Both the position numbers and the translations under genes were made by a program. 64,000 nt of DNA from Amycolatopsis jiangsuensis (GTDB lineage Bacteria > Actinomycetota > Actinomycetes > Mycobacteriales > Pseudonocardiaceae), in the NCBI RefSeq assembly GCF_014204865.1, contig NZ_JACHMG010000001.1, positions 124,001-188,000 on the forward strand, in the 5' to 3' direction. Positions 46,413 to 56,526 of the stretch are shown in pieces. The notes under the pieces are model-generated. The model was not told the DNA's origin. It searched no databases and saw only the letters and a program-made list of their open reading frames with translations. Each line of letters starts with the position of its first letter. Within the stretch, counting starts at the first letter, position 1.

Positions 46413-48043
46413 GCCCCGGACGCCAGCTGTTCCTCGGCCACCGGCGCGACCGGAGCCGGTGGCTGCCGGCGTTTGGCCAGCAGCCCGCAGACCGCGCCGA
46501 GCAGCACGGCGGTGATCGGGAGGACCATCGCGCCGTGCATGGCCGCGACGTAGCCGCCGGAGAACGCCTCGTTCGCCGCGGCCGCGATCTGCCGGGCGAC
46601 AGCCGGGGTGGTCCCTGCCGGGACCGGCACCGCGGTGCCCGCCTGCAGGTCGGCGAGGTCGAGGCCGCTGCCGGTGGCGCGCCGCACCCCGTCGACGAAT
46701 TTGGCGCGCACCTCGGGAGGCAGCGTTGCGGCCGCCGACTCGGCGCGCGTCACCAGGTTGCCGACCAGCTGGTTCTGCAGCAGTACCCCGAACCCGGCGG
46801 TGCCCAGCACCGCCCCGATCTGCCTGGTGGAGTTCAGCACCCCGGCCGCCGAGCCCGCCATCATGGGCTGCACGTCGTACATGGCCACCGTGGTCAGCGG
46901 CGCGAAGGTCGCGCCGAGTCCCAGGCCCATCACCACCATCGAGGGCAGCAATGTCCACACCGTACTGTCCACAGTGGAGGTCAAGGAGAAGGTCAGCAGG
47001 CCGAGGCCGAACAGCAGCATGCCGGTGACCAGGATCGGCTTGCCGCCCACCTTGTCACTGAGCCGGCCGGCGTACGGGCCGAGCACCACCGAGATCGCCG
47101 ACATCGGCAGGCTGATCATCCCCGCGGCCAGCGCCGAGAAACCCAGCACCGACTGCGCGTAGAGCTGGAAGCCGATGGCCATGCTCATGATGCCGACCGA
47201 GAGCCCGACGGCGCCCGCGTTCATCAGGCTGAAGTTACGGTTGGTCAGCAGCGTGAACGGCACCATGGGCGCGCGTGTGCCGGGCCTGCGCTGGCTGAAG
47301 CCGAACGCGATCAGCAGCAGCACGCCGAGTACCAGCAGCAGCGGGATGCTCACGAACGACCAGACCGTTCCCCAGTTGTACTGCTGCCCTTCCTGCAGGC
47401 CGAAGGCCAGGCAGGACAGGCCGAGGATCACCAGCAGCGCGCCGGGCACGTCGAACCGTCCGGTCCGCGGCGGCTTGGCGCCCGCCGGGATGATCATCGG
47501 CGCGACCACGAGCACCAGGATCCCCAGTGGCACGTTGATGGTGAAGATCCAGCGCCAGTCGAGCGCGCCGACGAGCAAGCCGCCCAGCGGCGGCCCGGCG
47601 ATGGTGGCGACCCCGGCCACCGCGCCCCACACGCCCAGTGCCGCGCCGCGCCGTTCGGGCGGGAACACGCTCATGATGATCGACATCGTCTGGGGGATCA
47701 GCATCGCGGCGCCGAGGCCCTGCACCGTGCGGGCCGCGATGAGCTGGCCGGGGTCCTGCGCCAGCGCGCAGAGCAGGGACGCCACCGTGAACACCGCGAC
47801 GCCGCCCAGGTACATACCGCGTTTGCCGAACAGGTCGCCGAGCCTGCCGCCGGTGATCAGGAAGACGGCCAGCACCAGCACGTAGGAGTTGCTGACCCAG
47901 AGCACCTCGTTGTAGGAGGTGCCCAGCCGCTCGACGATGTTCGGAATCGCGACGCCGACGACGGTCGTGTCGAGCAGGGTCATGAAGAATCCGAGACACA
48001 GGGCCACCAGCACGGCCCAGGGATTCCCCCGCAGGTTACTCAT
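46409..48043 (-). CDS. 14-TM MFS drug exporter (DHA2/EmrB-QacA type)
   Basis: 544 aa; ATG at 48043 overlaps the PadR stop. The N-terminus begins LVALCLGFFMTLLDTTVVGVAIPNI split over the first helix, with the DHA2 motif LDxTxVxVAxP, followed by GGRLGDLFGKRG (motif A) and about fourteen hydrophobic segments. A loop near residues 430-500 is soluble. It uses the proton gradient to export drugs. Its place behind PadR and in the cluster makes it the likely efflux pump for the antibiotic. Confidence 0.92.
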   Translation of the reverse strand: MSNLRGNPWAVLVALCLGFFMTLLDTTVVGVAIPNIVERLGTSYNEVLWVSNSYVLVLAVFLITGGRLGDLFGKRGMYLGGVAVFTVASLLCALAQDPGQLIAARTVQGLGAAMLIPQTMSIIMSVFPPERRGAALGVWGAVAGVATIAGPPLGGLLVGALDWRWIFTINVPLGILVLVVAPMIIPAGAKPPRTGRFDVPGALLVILGLSCLAFGLQEGQQYNWGTVWSFVSIPLLLVLGVLLLIAFGFSQRRPGTRAPMVPFTLLTNRNFSLMNAGAVGLSVGIMSMAIGFQLYAQSVLGFSALAAGMISLPMSAISVVLGPYAGRLSDKVGGKPILVTGMLLFGLGLLTFSLTSTVDSTVWTLLPSMVVMGLGLGATFAPLTTVAMYDVQPMMAGSAAGVLNSTRQIGAVLGTAGFGVLLQNQLVGNLVTRAESAAATLPPEVRAKFVDGVRRATGSGLDLADLQAGTAVPVPAGTTPAVARQIAAAANEAFSGGYVAAMHGAMVLPITAVLLGAVCGLLAKRRQPPAPVAPVAEEQLASGA

Positions 48044-48633
48044 CCGTCCGCTTTCCCCTCGGTTGGTTGTTCGCCGGGCTGCCAGTCCAGGCGGCCCGCG
48101 TGGATGTCCTCGACGATCGCGCGCGTCAGGTCAAGGTCGGCGCGCAGATGTGCTTGCAGGTGCCGGATTTCGACGATGTCGATGGCCGCGACTCCCCGCT
48201 TCACCAGCGCGTCGCTGCCGGTCGTCGCCGAGGCCAGTTCCGCCTCCAGCAGCACGGCCCGGTGCTCCAGCTGTGCGACCGCGTCCGCCTTGGGGAGCAG
48301 CGACATGAAAGCCAGTGCGGCGCAATAGGTCGGGTACTCCGGCTGCAGCGTGGCGAGCAGCTCTCGCAGCCGTTCGAGCGCGACCGCGCGCCCCTCGTCG
48401 GTGATCGCGTAGACCGTCCGCTCCGGGCGTTTACCCTCCCGGGTGGTCTCGACCATTTCGATCAGCGCGGCCTTGGTGAGCACGTCGAACGTGTGGTACA
48501 GCGCGCCGTGGGTGACCTTGATCAAGTGATCGAGTCCCTGCTCCCGCAGGCGCTGCCGGACTTCGTACGGATGCTGGGGCTGCTGGCTGAGCAGCCGCAG
48601 CACAGCCAGTCCGAGGATGGTGAGGGTTCGCAT
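48040..48633 (-). CDS. PadR-family transcriptional repressor (paralogue 2)
   Basis: 197 aa; ATG at 48633 with GGAG about 8 bp upstream. The winged-helix core is as in paralogue 1 (LGLAVLRLL, HPYEVRQRL, IKVTHGALYHTF, RPERTVYAIT), with the same PEYPTYCAALAFMSLL helix. It is first gene of the operon with the exporter and a P450. The palindrome at 48662-48679 lies 29 bp upstream of its start, so autorepression is likely. Both PadR proteins may recognise each other's sites because the operators match. Confidence 0.9.
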   Translation of the reverse strand: MRTLTILGLAVLRLLSQQPQHPYEVRQRLREQGLDHLIKVTHGALYHTFDVLTKAALIEMVETTREGKRPERTVYAITDEGRAVALERLRELLATLQPEYPTYCAALAFMSLLPKADAVAQLEHRAVLLEAELASATTGSDALVKRGVAAIDIVEIRHLQAHLRADLDLTRAIVEDIHAGRLDWQPGEQPTEGKADG

Positions 48634-48661
48634 GATGCTTCTCCGATCAAGTCCGTTCAGT

Positions 48662-48679
48662 ATAGTCCAAAAAGACTAT
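48662..48679. promoter_or_regulatory. Candidate PadR operator, ATAGT-N8-ACTAT
   Basis: Perfect inverted repeat ATAGTC (48662-48667) and GACTAT (48674-48679). Half-sites and 8-bp spacing (counted from ATAGT to ACTAT) are identical to 31478-31495. It lies just upstream of the PadR-exporter operon in the divergent region. Confidence 0.75.
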
Positions 48680-48709
48680 TACGCCGAGGCGGGGCGCAGA
48701 CGGCCTCGG

Positions 48710-48726
48710 TAAGGGCACGCTAGGGG
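48710..48726 (+). promoter_or_regulatory. 11-bp-spaced direct repeat, candidate activator site C
   Basis: TAAGGG (48710-48715) and TAGGGG (48721-48726) upstream of the P450-VOC-NRPS genes. A possible -10 (TTAGCG) follows about 23 bp downstream. It shares spacing and sequence with sites A and B. Confidence 0.6.
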
Positions 48727-48841
48727 TGCCTGGCGGTGGCCGCCCGCTGTTAGCGTCGAGCTGTTCCCTGGGGCTCTGAGCTGTGTAAACGCGCTGGAGG
48801 ACGAGCACGCACCCGCAGGTTGAGGAAGGTGGTTCCTGACT

Positions 48842-50098
48842 GTGTCGGCACTCCCCGGGCGCCCCCCTGAACCGGCGCTGCAGCTGGACGACTCGCTGTC
48901 CCAGCGGCCGCACGAGCTGTACCGGAACCTGCACGCGTCGGGCGCCGGAGTGCGGCGCGTGATCATGCCGCCCGGCGCGGGGCCATGGAGCGGTCTGCCG
49001 GTGTGGCTGGTCACCGGTTACCGCGAGGCCCGCGCCGCGCTCGCCGACCCGCGGCTGAGCAACGACCTGCAGCGCACCGCCCGCTTCTTCGGCGGCGGCG
49101 CCGGACACAGCCGGGGAGCGTTCTCCGTTGCGCTGTCCCAAAACCTGCTGCACGCCGACCCGCCCGACCACACCCGGCTGCGCAAGCTGGTCAACAAGGC
49201 GTTCACCTCGCGCGCGGTGCAGCGGCTGGAACCCCGGATCGAACAGATCACCGCGGACCTGCTCGATCGCCTGGCCGGCGTCGGCGAGACCGACCTCCTG
49301 GTCACGTACGCTTCGCCGTTGCCGATCATCGTCATCTGCGAGCTGCTGGGCATTCCGGCCAGCGACGAGGACGCCATCCGGTCGTGGACGAAGGGCCTGG
49401 TCTCCGGCGCCTCACCCGCCGACATGGCCACCGCCTCGGAGGAGATCGGCGCTTACCTGACCGACCTGGTTGCGCGCAAGCGCGCGAACCCCGGCGGCGA
49501 CCTGCTCTCCGAGCTCATCCGGGCCAACGAGGACGGCGACCAGCTCGCCGACGCGGAGCTGGTGCCGATCACCTTCGTGCTGCTCATCGCCGGGCACGAG
49601 ACGACGATCAACCTGATCGGCAACGGCGTCTACGCCCTGCTGCGGGATCGTCCGCAGCTGGAGCGGCTCCGCGCCGACAGCTCCCTGCTCCCGCGGGCTG
49701 TCGACGAGCTGTTGCGGCACGAGAGTCCCAGCAGTCACGGCACTTTCCGGTCGACCACGGCGGATCTCCCGCTGGGCGACGTGGTGATCCCGGCGGACGA
49801 GCTGGTCCTCGTCTCGCTGATCGCGGCCAATCGCGACCCGGTCCGGTTCGAGCGGCCCGACGCGCTCGACTGGTCCCGGCCGCAGACCTCCAGTCTCGCC
49901 TTCGGGCACGGCATTCATCACTGCGTCGGCGCGCCGCTGGCCCGGATGGAAGGGCGCATCGCCCTCGGCCGGCTGCTGGAGCGCTTCCCCGATCTCGCGC
50001 TGGCGGTCGCCGAGGACGACCTGTCCTGGAACCGAAGCACGCTCATCCACGGACTCCGGTCGTTGCCGGTCCGCCTCACCGCAAAGGACACACAGTGA
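48842..50098 (+). CDS. Cytochrome P450
   Basis: 418 aa; GTG at 48842, with GGAAGG about 14 bp upstream. Motifs: DPPDHTRLRKL, I-helix LLIAGHETTINLI, ExxR as ELLR, haem loop FGHGIHHCVG. It is divergent from the PadR-exporter operon and first of three plus-strand genes ending in the glycine NRPS, with a GTGA overlap to the next gene. Its promoter carries site C, so it is likely switched on with the main tailoring genes. It is an oxidative tailoring enzyme of unknown position. Confidence 0.92.
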   Translation: MSALPGRPPEPALQLDDSLSQRPHELYRNLHASGAGVRRVIMPPGAGPWSGLPVWLVTGYREARAALADPRLSNDLQRTARFFGGGAGHSRGAFSVALSQNLLHADPPDHTRLRKLVNKAFTSRAVQRLEPRIEQITADLLDRLAGVGETDLLVTYASPLPIIVICELLGIPASDEDAIRSWTKGLVSGASPADMATASEEIGAYLTDLVARKRANPGGDLLSELIRANEDGDQLADAELVPITFVLLIAGHETTINLIGNGVYALLRDRPQLERLRADSSLLPRAVDELLRHESPSSHGTFRSTTADLPLGDVVIPADELVLVSLIAANRDPVRFERPDALDWSRPQTSSLAFGHGIHHCVGAPLARMEGRIALGRLLERFPDLALAVAEDDLSWNRSTLIHGLRSLPVRLTAKDTQ

Positions 50099-50460
50099 TC
50101 ACCAGGACGGCCTCCATCGGAGTACCGGTCACGGACCAGGAAGCGGCACTCGAGTTCTTCGTCGGCGTCCTGGGTTTCGAAAAGCGGGTGGACGTGCCCG
50201 CTGAGCGGGGCCGGTGGATCGAGGTCGCGCCACCGGGCGCGGAAACCGTGCTGACGCCCTACACCTGGCTGGACCACCATGACGACCAGGTCGGCGTCTT
50301 CACCCGCATCGTCCTGGAGTGCCAGGACCTGATCGCCCTGCACGCGGAGCTGGTGGCCAAGGGCGTCGAGTTCGAGCTGGCGCCGACCGAGTCGGCCGGC
50401 GGCCGGTTCGCCCACTTCAAGGATCCGTTCGGCAACCTGTACGTGCTGGCCGAGCTCTGA
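50095..50460 (+). CDS. VOC-superfamily (glyoxalase/bleomycin-resistance fold) protein
   Basis: 121 aa; GTG at 50095 in a GTGA overlap. Typical two-module beta-alpha-beta-beta-beta fold: SIGVPVTDQEAALEFF at the start and FKDPFGNLYVLAEL at the end. Metal ligands are not obvious beyond the C-terminal region. It may be a binding protein for the product, a lyase or isomerase. Its place between a P450 and the NRPS suggests a role in the pathway or resistance by sequestration, neither of which is shown by sequence. Confidence 0.8.
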   Translation: MITRTASIGVPVTDQEAALEFFVGVLGFEKRVDVPAERGRWIEVAPPGAETVLTPYTWLDHHDDQVGVFTRIVLECQDLIALHAELVAKGVEFELAPTESAGGRFAHFKDPFGNLYVLAEL

Positions 50461-50491
50461 GAACCGCACCGACCACCGTGAAGGAACCCGT

Positions 50492-53400
50492 GTGATGCGA
50501 TCGGCCACCCGCAAGGAAGAGGCTCTCTGGCTGCTCGAACGGCTGGTGCCGGGCACCGGGGTCAACAACCTGCACCTGGCCTTCCGGGTGGCCGGCGAGC
50601 TGGACCTCGCCCGGCTGGACCGGGTGCTGTCGGTGCTGGTGCGCCGGCACCCGGCGCTGCGCACCGTCTTCCGGGACGGCGAAACCGGGCTGTCGAAGGA
50701 AATCCTCGCGGACCTGCCGGTCGCCTTCGAAGAGCGGGAGTGCCCGGCAGACGAGGCGGACGCGCAGCTCGCGGCCTTCGTCGCCGCGCCGTTCGAGCTC
50801 GACGGCGGGGCCTTGCTGCGTGCGCTGCGGCTGCGGTGCGGGAACGAGGACGTGTGCTGCGTCGTCGTGCACCACCTGAACTTCGACACGGTGTCCGCGG
50901 GGGTGCTGCACGAGGAGTTCGTCGCGGTTTACGACGCTTTCACCGCCGGCGAAGCCGTGCCGGCGGAACTGGCGGGCACCGCGGTGACCCTCGACGAAGC
51001 TGAGCCGACACCGGCCGGCCTTGCCTTCTGGCGTGACCAGTTGCGCGACGTCCGGCCCGCCGAGCTGGAGCTGTCCTGCGGCCGGCCGGATGTGGCCGAA
51101 CCGAACCTGGCGGGCTCCCAGGTGACGTGGTCGTTCGCCGCGGAGACCGTCGAGGTGGTGAGGGAGCTCCGGAAAGCGTTGCGGGTGCCCGAGGCCGTGG
51201 TGCTGCTCGCCGCCTACTACCTGCTGCTGCACGCGCATGGCGCCGGCCCCGACCTCGTCGTGGGCTCGCCGATGAACGTCCGGGGGCCGGAGACGGCCAG
51301 GGCGGTCGGCTACCACGTCAACGTGACGCCGCTGCGGTTGCGGGTCGACCCGGCGGAGGCTTTCCGCGGGCTGGTCCGGCGCACCAGGGACGTGTTCTTC
51401 GGCGCGCTCACCCACCTGGACGTCCCGGTGGACAACCTGCTCGCCGAGATCCCGCGGACGGGCTCATCCTGGCGGCACACCGTGTTCCGGCACGTGTTCA
51501 ACTACGTCCCCGACACCGGCCGGCCGGCGTTCCGGCTGGGCGGCCTGCCCGCGGAGCCGTTCGCGGCTGAGGCCGGCTTCAGCAAGTTCGACCTGGAGTT
51601 CTTCCTGCTGCCGAGCGCGGACGGCATCCGGGTGCGCGCCGCGCACTACACCGAGGTGCTCCGCCAGGCGGACGTGCAGGCGTTCGTGCGGCGCTACGAA
51701 GCGCTGCTGGTGTCGCTGGCCGACGACCTCGATCGCCCGGTCGGTGACGTCCGGGTGTTCAGCGCCGAGGACGACGCGGTGCTCGGGAAAGCCAACCGCA
51801 CCGGCAAACCGGTCCGGTGGCCGTCGGTTCCGGCGGCCGTCGCCGCGGCGGTCGAGGAGCGGCCGGAGGCGATCGCGGTCGAGGACGGCGACCGCAAGGT
51901 GACCTACCTGCAGTTGTGGGACACCGCGGCCGTGACCGGCGAGCGGCTGCGCGAGGCCGGCGTCGCGCCGGGTGAGGTCGTCGCGCTGATCGCGCCGCGG
52001 AGCGCGGAACTCGCCGCGGCCGCGCTCGGCGTCTGGCTGGCCGGCGCCACGTACCTGCCGCTCGATCCGGACCACCCCGAGCAGCGCATCGCTTACCAGC
52101 TGGCGGATTCCGGCGCCAAGGTCGCGCTGGCGGAGGTGCCGCTCCCGGCCGGGGCGGACTGCCGGGCGCTCGCGCTGGCGCCGATCGGCTCGGTCCCGTC
52201 CCGGCCGGCGGGCCCGCTTCCCGGCACCGGGGCGCCGGCCTACCTCATCTACACGTCCGGCTCCACCGGCCGTCCTAAAGGGACGGTCATCGGCCATCCG
52301 GCGCTGGCCAACCTGATCAGCCACTTCGCCGGCGAACTGGACCACCACGGCCAAGCCGGCACACTCTGGCTGACCACGTTCTCCTTCGACATCTCGGCAC
52401 TCGAGCTGTTCCTGCCGCTGGCCACCGGCGGCAGGCTCGTCGTCGCGCCGGACGAGGCGCGCGTCGACGGCAGTGTCCTGAAAGGACTGATGGGCCGTCA
52501 CGAAGTCTCGACCCTGCAGGCGACCCCGACCACCTGGCGCATGGTGATCGGCGACGTCTCTGGCGAGCTGGCGGGCCGGACTGTGCTGTGCGGCGGCGAA
52601 CCGCTGCCCGCGACGCTGGCGCGGCAGCTGGTGGACACCGGGTGCGAGTTGTGGAACGTGTACGGCCCGACGGAGACGACGATCTGGTCCGCGGCGGGCC
52701 GGGTACACGCCGACGGGACCGGCCTGATCACCGCCGGCGGCCCGATCGGCAATACGACGGTGTTCCTGACCGGCCCGAGCGGCCAGGAACTGCCCGTCGG
52801 GGTGACCGGCGAGCTGTGCATCGCGGGCGCCGGGCTGGCCGCCGGCTATCACCAGCGGCCGGAGCTCACCGCCGCACGGTTCGCCGTGCACCCCCGGCAC
52901 GGCCGCTACTACCGGACCGGTGACCTGGCCCGCTGGCTGGAGGACGGCACGCTGGAGCTGCTCGGCCGGGCCGACCGACAGGTCAAGCTGCGGGGCAACC
53001 GGATCGAGCTGGCCGAGGTCGAGTCGGTGCTGCTGGCCCACGACGAGGTCGCTGCGGCGGCGGTGGTCGTGGCAGGCGACCCGAGCGACGACGCCGTACT
53101 GGTCGCCTTCGTCGAGGCGACCGCAGAACCTGGCATGGTGGACCGGCTCTGGGCCCACGCGGGTGCCCAGCTGCCGAAGTCCGCGGTACCGCAGGAATTC
53201 GTGGTGGTGGATCGGATTCCGCTGACCGGCAACGACAAGGCGGACTACCCCGAACTGACCCGGCGCGCGGCGGCCCGCACCGTGCAGCACCCCACGACTA
53301 CCGGCGAGGAGCTGAAGCTGGACCCGTTGACCGCGAGCGTGCTGGCACTGTTCCAAGAGTTACTGGACCGCGGCGACATCGGCCCGGCCACGAACTTCTT

Positions 53401-53551
53401 CCTGAGCGGTGGGCACTCACTGCTGGCCGCCAAGCTGGCGCAGCGAATCAAGCACCTGACCGGCGTCCGCGTCCGCCTTGCCGACATCTTCGCCCAACCG
53501 ACCCCGACGACCTTGGCGGACTTCGTACTCGCTGCACAGAGCCAACCCTGA
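50492..53551 (+). CDS. NRPS, C-A-PCP, predicted glycine-specific
   Basis: 1019 aa; GTG at 50492 or ATG at 50495, both served by AAGGA at 50480-50484. The C domain (about 1-425) has HHLNFDT, matching HHxxxD. The A domain (about 440-900) has YTSGSTGRPKG, FDISALE, NVYGPTETTIW, YRTGD and a NDKADY lysine motif. Aligned on GrsA, its pocket reads D-I-L-Q-L-G-V-I-W-K, very close to known glycine codes. The PCP (about 945-1015) carries SGGHSLLA, with no TE after it. It would join the PKS beta-ketoacyl chain to glycine and hold the amide for Dieckmann closure to a tetramic acid. It lies 20 kb from the PKS genes, last in its operon. Confidence 0.93.
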   Translation: MMRSATRKEEALWLLERLVPGTGVNNLHLAFRVAGELDLARLDRVLSVLVRRHPALRTVFRDGETGLSKEILADLPVAFEERECPADEADAQLAAFVAAPFELDGGALLRALRLRCGNEDVCCVVVHHLNFDTVSAGVLHEEFVAVYDAFTAGEAVPAELAGTAVTLDEAEPTPAGLAFWRDQLRDVRPAELELSCGRPDVAEPNLAGSQVTWSFAAETVEVVRELRKALRVPEAVVLLAAYYLLLHAHGAGPDLVVGSPMNVRGPETARAVGYHVNVTPLRLRVDPAEAFRGLVRRTRDVFFGALTHLDVPVDNLLAEIPRTGSSWRHTVFRHVFNYVPDTGRPAFRLGGLPAEPFAAEAGFSKFDLEFFLLPSADGIRVRAAHYTEVLRQADVQAFVRRYEALLVSLADDLDRPVGDVRVFSAEDDAVLGKANRTGKPVRWPSVPAAVAAAVEERPEAIAVEDGDRKVTYLQLWDTAAVTGERLREAGVAPGEVVALIAPRSAELAAAALGVWLAGATYLPLDPDHPEQRIAYQLADSGAKVALAEVPLPAGADCRALALAPIGSVPSRPAGPLPGTGAPAYLIYTSGSTGRPKGTVIGHPALANLISHFAGELDHHGQAGTLWLTTFSFDISALELFLPLATGGRLVVAPDEARVDGSVLKGLMGRHEVSTLQATPTTWRMVIGDVSGELAGRTVLCGGEPLPATLARQLVDTGCELWNVYGPTETTIWSAAGRVHADGTGLITAGGPIGNTTVFLTGPSGQELPVGVTGELCIAGAGLAAGYHQRPELTAARFAVHPRHGRYYRTGDLARWLEDGTLELLGRADRQVKLRGNRIELAEVESVLLAHDEVAAAAVVVAGDPSDDAVLVAFVEATAEPGMVDRLWAHAGAQLPKSAVPQEFVVVDRIPLTGNDKADYPELTRRAAARTVQHPTTTGEELKLDPLTASVLALFQELLDRGDIGPATNFFLSGGHSLLAAKLAQRIKHLTGVRVRLADIFAQPTPTTLADFVLAAQSQP

Positions 53552-53970
53552 CCGGACCGTCCGGCGCACCGCATGGTCAGAGGGTCGGCTGGCCCGGCTG
53601 GTAGTTCCAGGGCGTGTCTGACAATGCTTTGGTCCAGGTGATGCGTCCCGGGTTTTGTGCAGGCTCTGATCTCAGGGAGGATGCAGAGGATGCCGGCACC
53701 GAAGAGGTACAGCGACGAGCTGCGTGAGCGGGCGACGCGGATGGCGTTGGACGCGATCGCGGCCGAGGGTCAGCGGATGGCGGCGGTCCGTCGGGTCGCG
53801 GGCCAGTTGGACGTGCACCCGGAGGCCTTGCGGACGTGGGTCAAGCGCGCCGAGATCGACGCCGGCGCGGTGCCCGGTCGCACCAGCGACGATGCGGCGC
53901 GGATCGCCGAGCTGGAGCGCGAGGTGCGTGGGCTGCGGCGGGCAAACGAGATCTTGAAGACGGCTTCGGC

Positions 53971-55443
<1,473 letters not shown>

Positions 55444-55616
55444 TGAAGTACCGAGAGAAGGTGCAACGAGAGATTCCTGCGACTGCACAGATGCTTGCGC
55501 GCCCCGCCGCCCCGTCCGTCTCCGCGATCGATCACGGCGGTGTGGTACTTCACGCCGAAAGTGAAACTGAGTATCATAAGTGGAGCACAGTGCCACCTAC
55601 AAGAGACGAGGTCGGA

Positions 55617-56447
55617 GTGACTGCCGAGAAGGTCATGATCATCACGGGATCGAGCGACGGCATCGGGGCGGCTGCCGCCCGGCGGCTCCAGGCGAACGGT
55701 CACCGGGTCGTCGTGGTCGGGCGATCCGAGGACAAGACCCGGGCGATGGGTCACGAACTCGGGGCGGACTACTATGTGGCCGACTTCAGCCGCCTCGAAG
55801 AAGTGCGCAGTCTCGCCGCCACGTTGTCGGCCGCGTACCCACGGATCGACGTACTGGCCAACAACGCCGGAGGTGTCTTCGGTGATCCCGCCAAGACTGT
55901 CGACGGTTTCGAGAAGACCTTCCAGATCAACCATCTCGCACCGTTCCTGCTCACCCGGCTGCTGCTCGACAGGCTGGTGAGTTCTCGCGCGACCGTGCTC
56001 CAGACCTCGAGCGTCGGCGCCCGGATGGCGGGGAAGCTCGACCTCGACGATCTCGATCACGATCGCCGGTTCAGCCCGGTCCGGGCCTACAGTGCGGCCA
56101 AGCTCGAGAACATCCTGTTCACCAAGGAGCTCCACCGTCGCTTTCACGGCGAGGGCGTCTCCGCGGTTGCCTTTCACCCGGGCTCGATCGCTTCCGGCTT
56201 CGGCACCCGTTCCGACAGCCGGCTGATGCGGTTCATCACCACCAACCCGATCTCTCGCGCGGTCGTCCTGGCGACACCCGACACGGGCGGCAGCCGGTTG
56301 GCCTGGTTCGCCGAGAGCCGGCCCGGTGTCGACTGGGAGCCGGGCAACTACTACGAGAAGCGCACGATCAAGCGCACGAACTCGCAAGCGTACGACGCCG
56401 ATCTCGCGCGCCGCCTGTGGGATCGATCAGAACAGCTCGTGCGCTGA
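55617..56447 (+). CDS. Short-chain dehydrogenase/reductase
   Basis: 276 aa from GTG at 55617. An in-frame start at 55443 would add 58 unrelated residues and is rejected. Rossmann motif TGSSDGIG near residue 11, NNAGG (NNAG motif), and catalytic Ser (QTSSVG), YxxxK as YSAAK. It resembles the retinol-dehydrogenase-like or daunorubicin C-13 ketoreductase-like SDRs. A possible -10 (TATCAT, about 55571) lies in an AT-rich stretch upstream. Separated from the PKS/NRPS cluster by dead insertion sequences, it is probably not part of the pathway, though that is not certain. Confidence 0.88.
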   Translation: MTAEKVMIITGSSDGIGAAAARRLQANGHRVVVVGRSEDKTRAMGHELGADYYVADFSRLEEVRSLAATLSAAYPRIDVLANNAGGVFGDPAKTVDGFEKTFQINHLAPFLLTRLLLDRLVSSRATVLQTSSVGARMAGKLDLDDLDHDRRFSPVRAYSAAKLENILFTKELHRRFHGEGVSAVAFHPGSIASGFGTRSDSRLMRFITTNPISRAVVLATPDTGGSRLAWFAESRPGVDWEPGNYYEKRTIKRTNSQAYDADLARRLWDRSEQLVR

Positions 56448-56495
56448 CGCACGGTCACGGCGTTTCTTGCCGAACGCGTACCACCACTGGTTTCT

Positions 56496-56515
56496 CGAGC
56501 CGCATCCTCGGCTCG
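56496..56515. terminator. Candidate terminator hairpin
   Basis: CGAGCCG (56496-56502) and CGGCTCG (56509-56515) around a 6-nt loop, between the convergent SDR and GAF-regulator genes. Confidence 0.5.
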
Positions 56516-56526
56516 GGATCCGGCAC

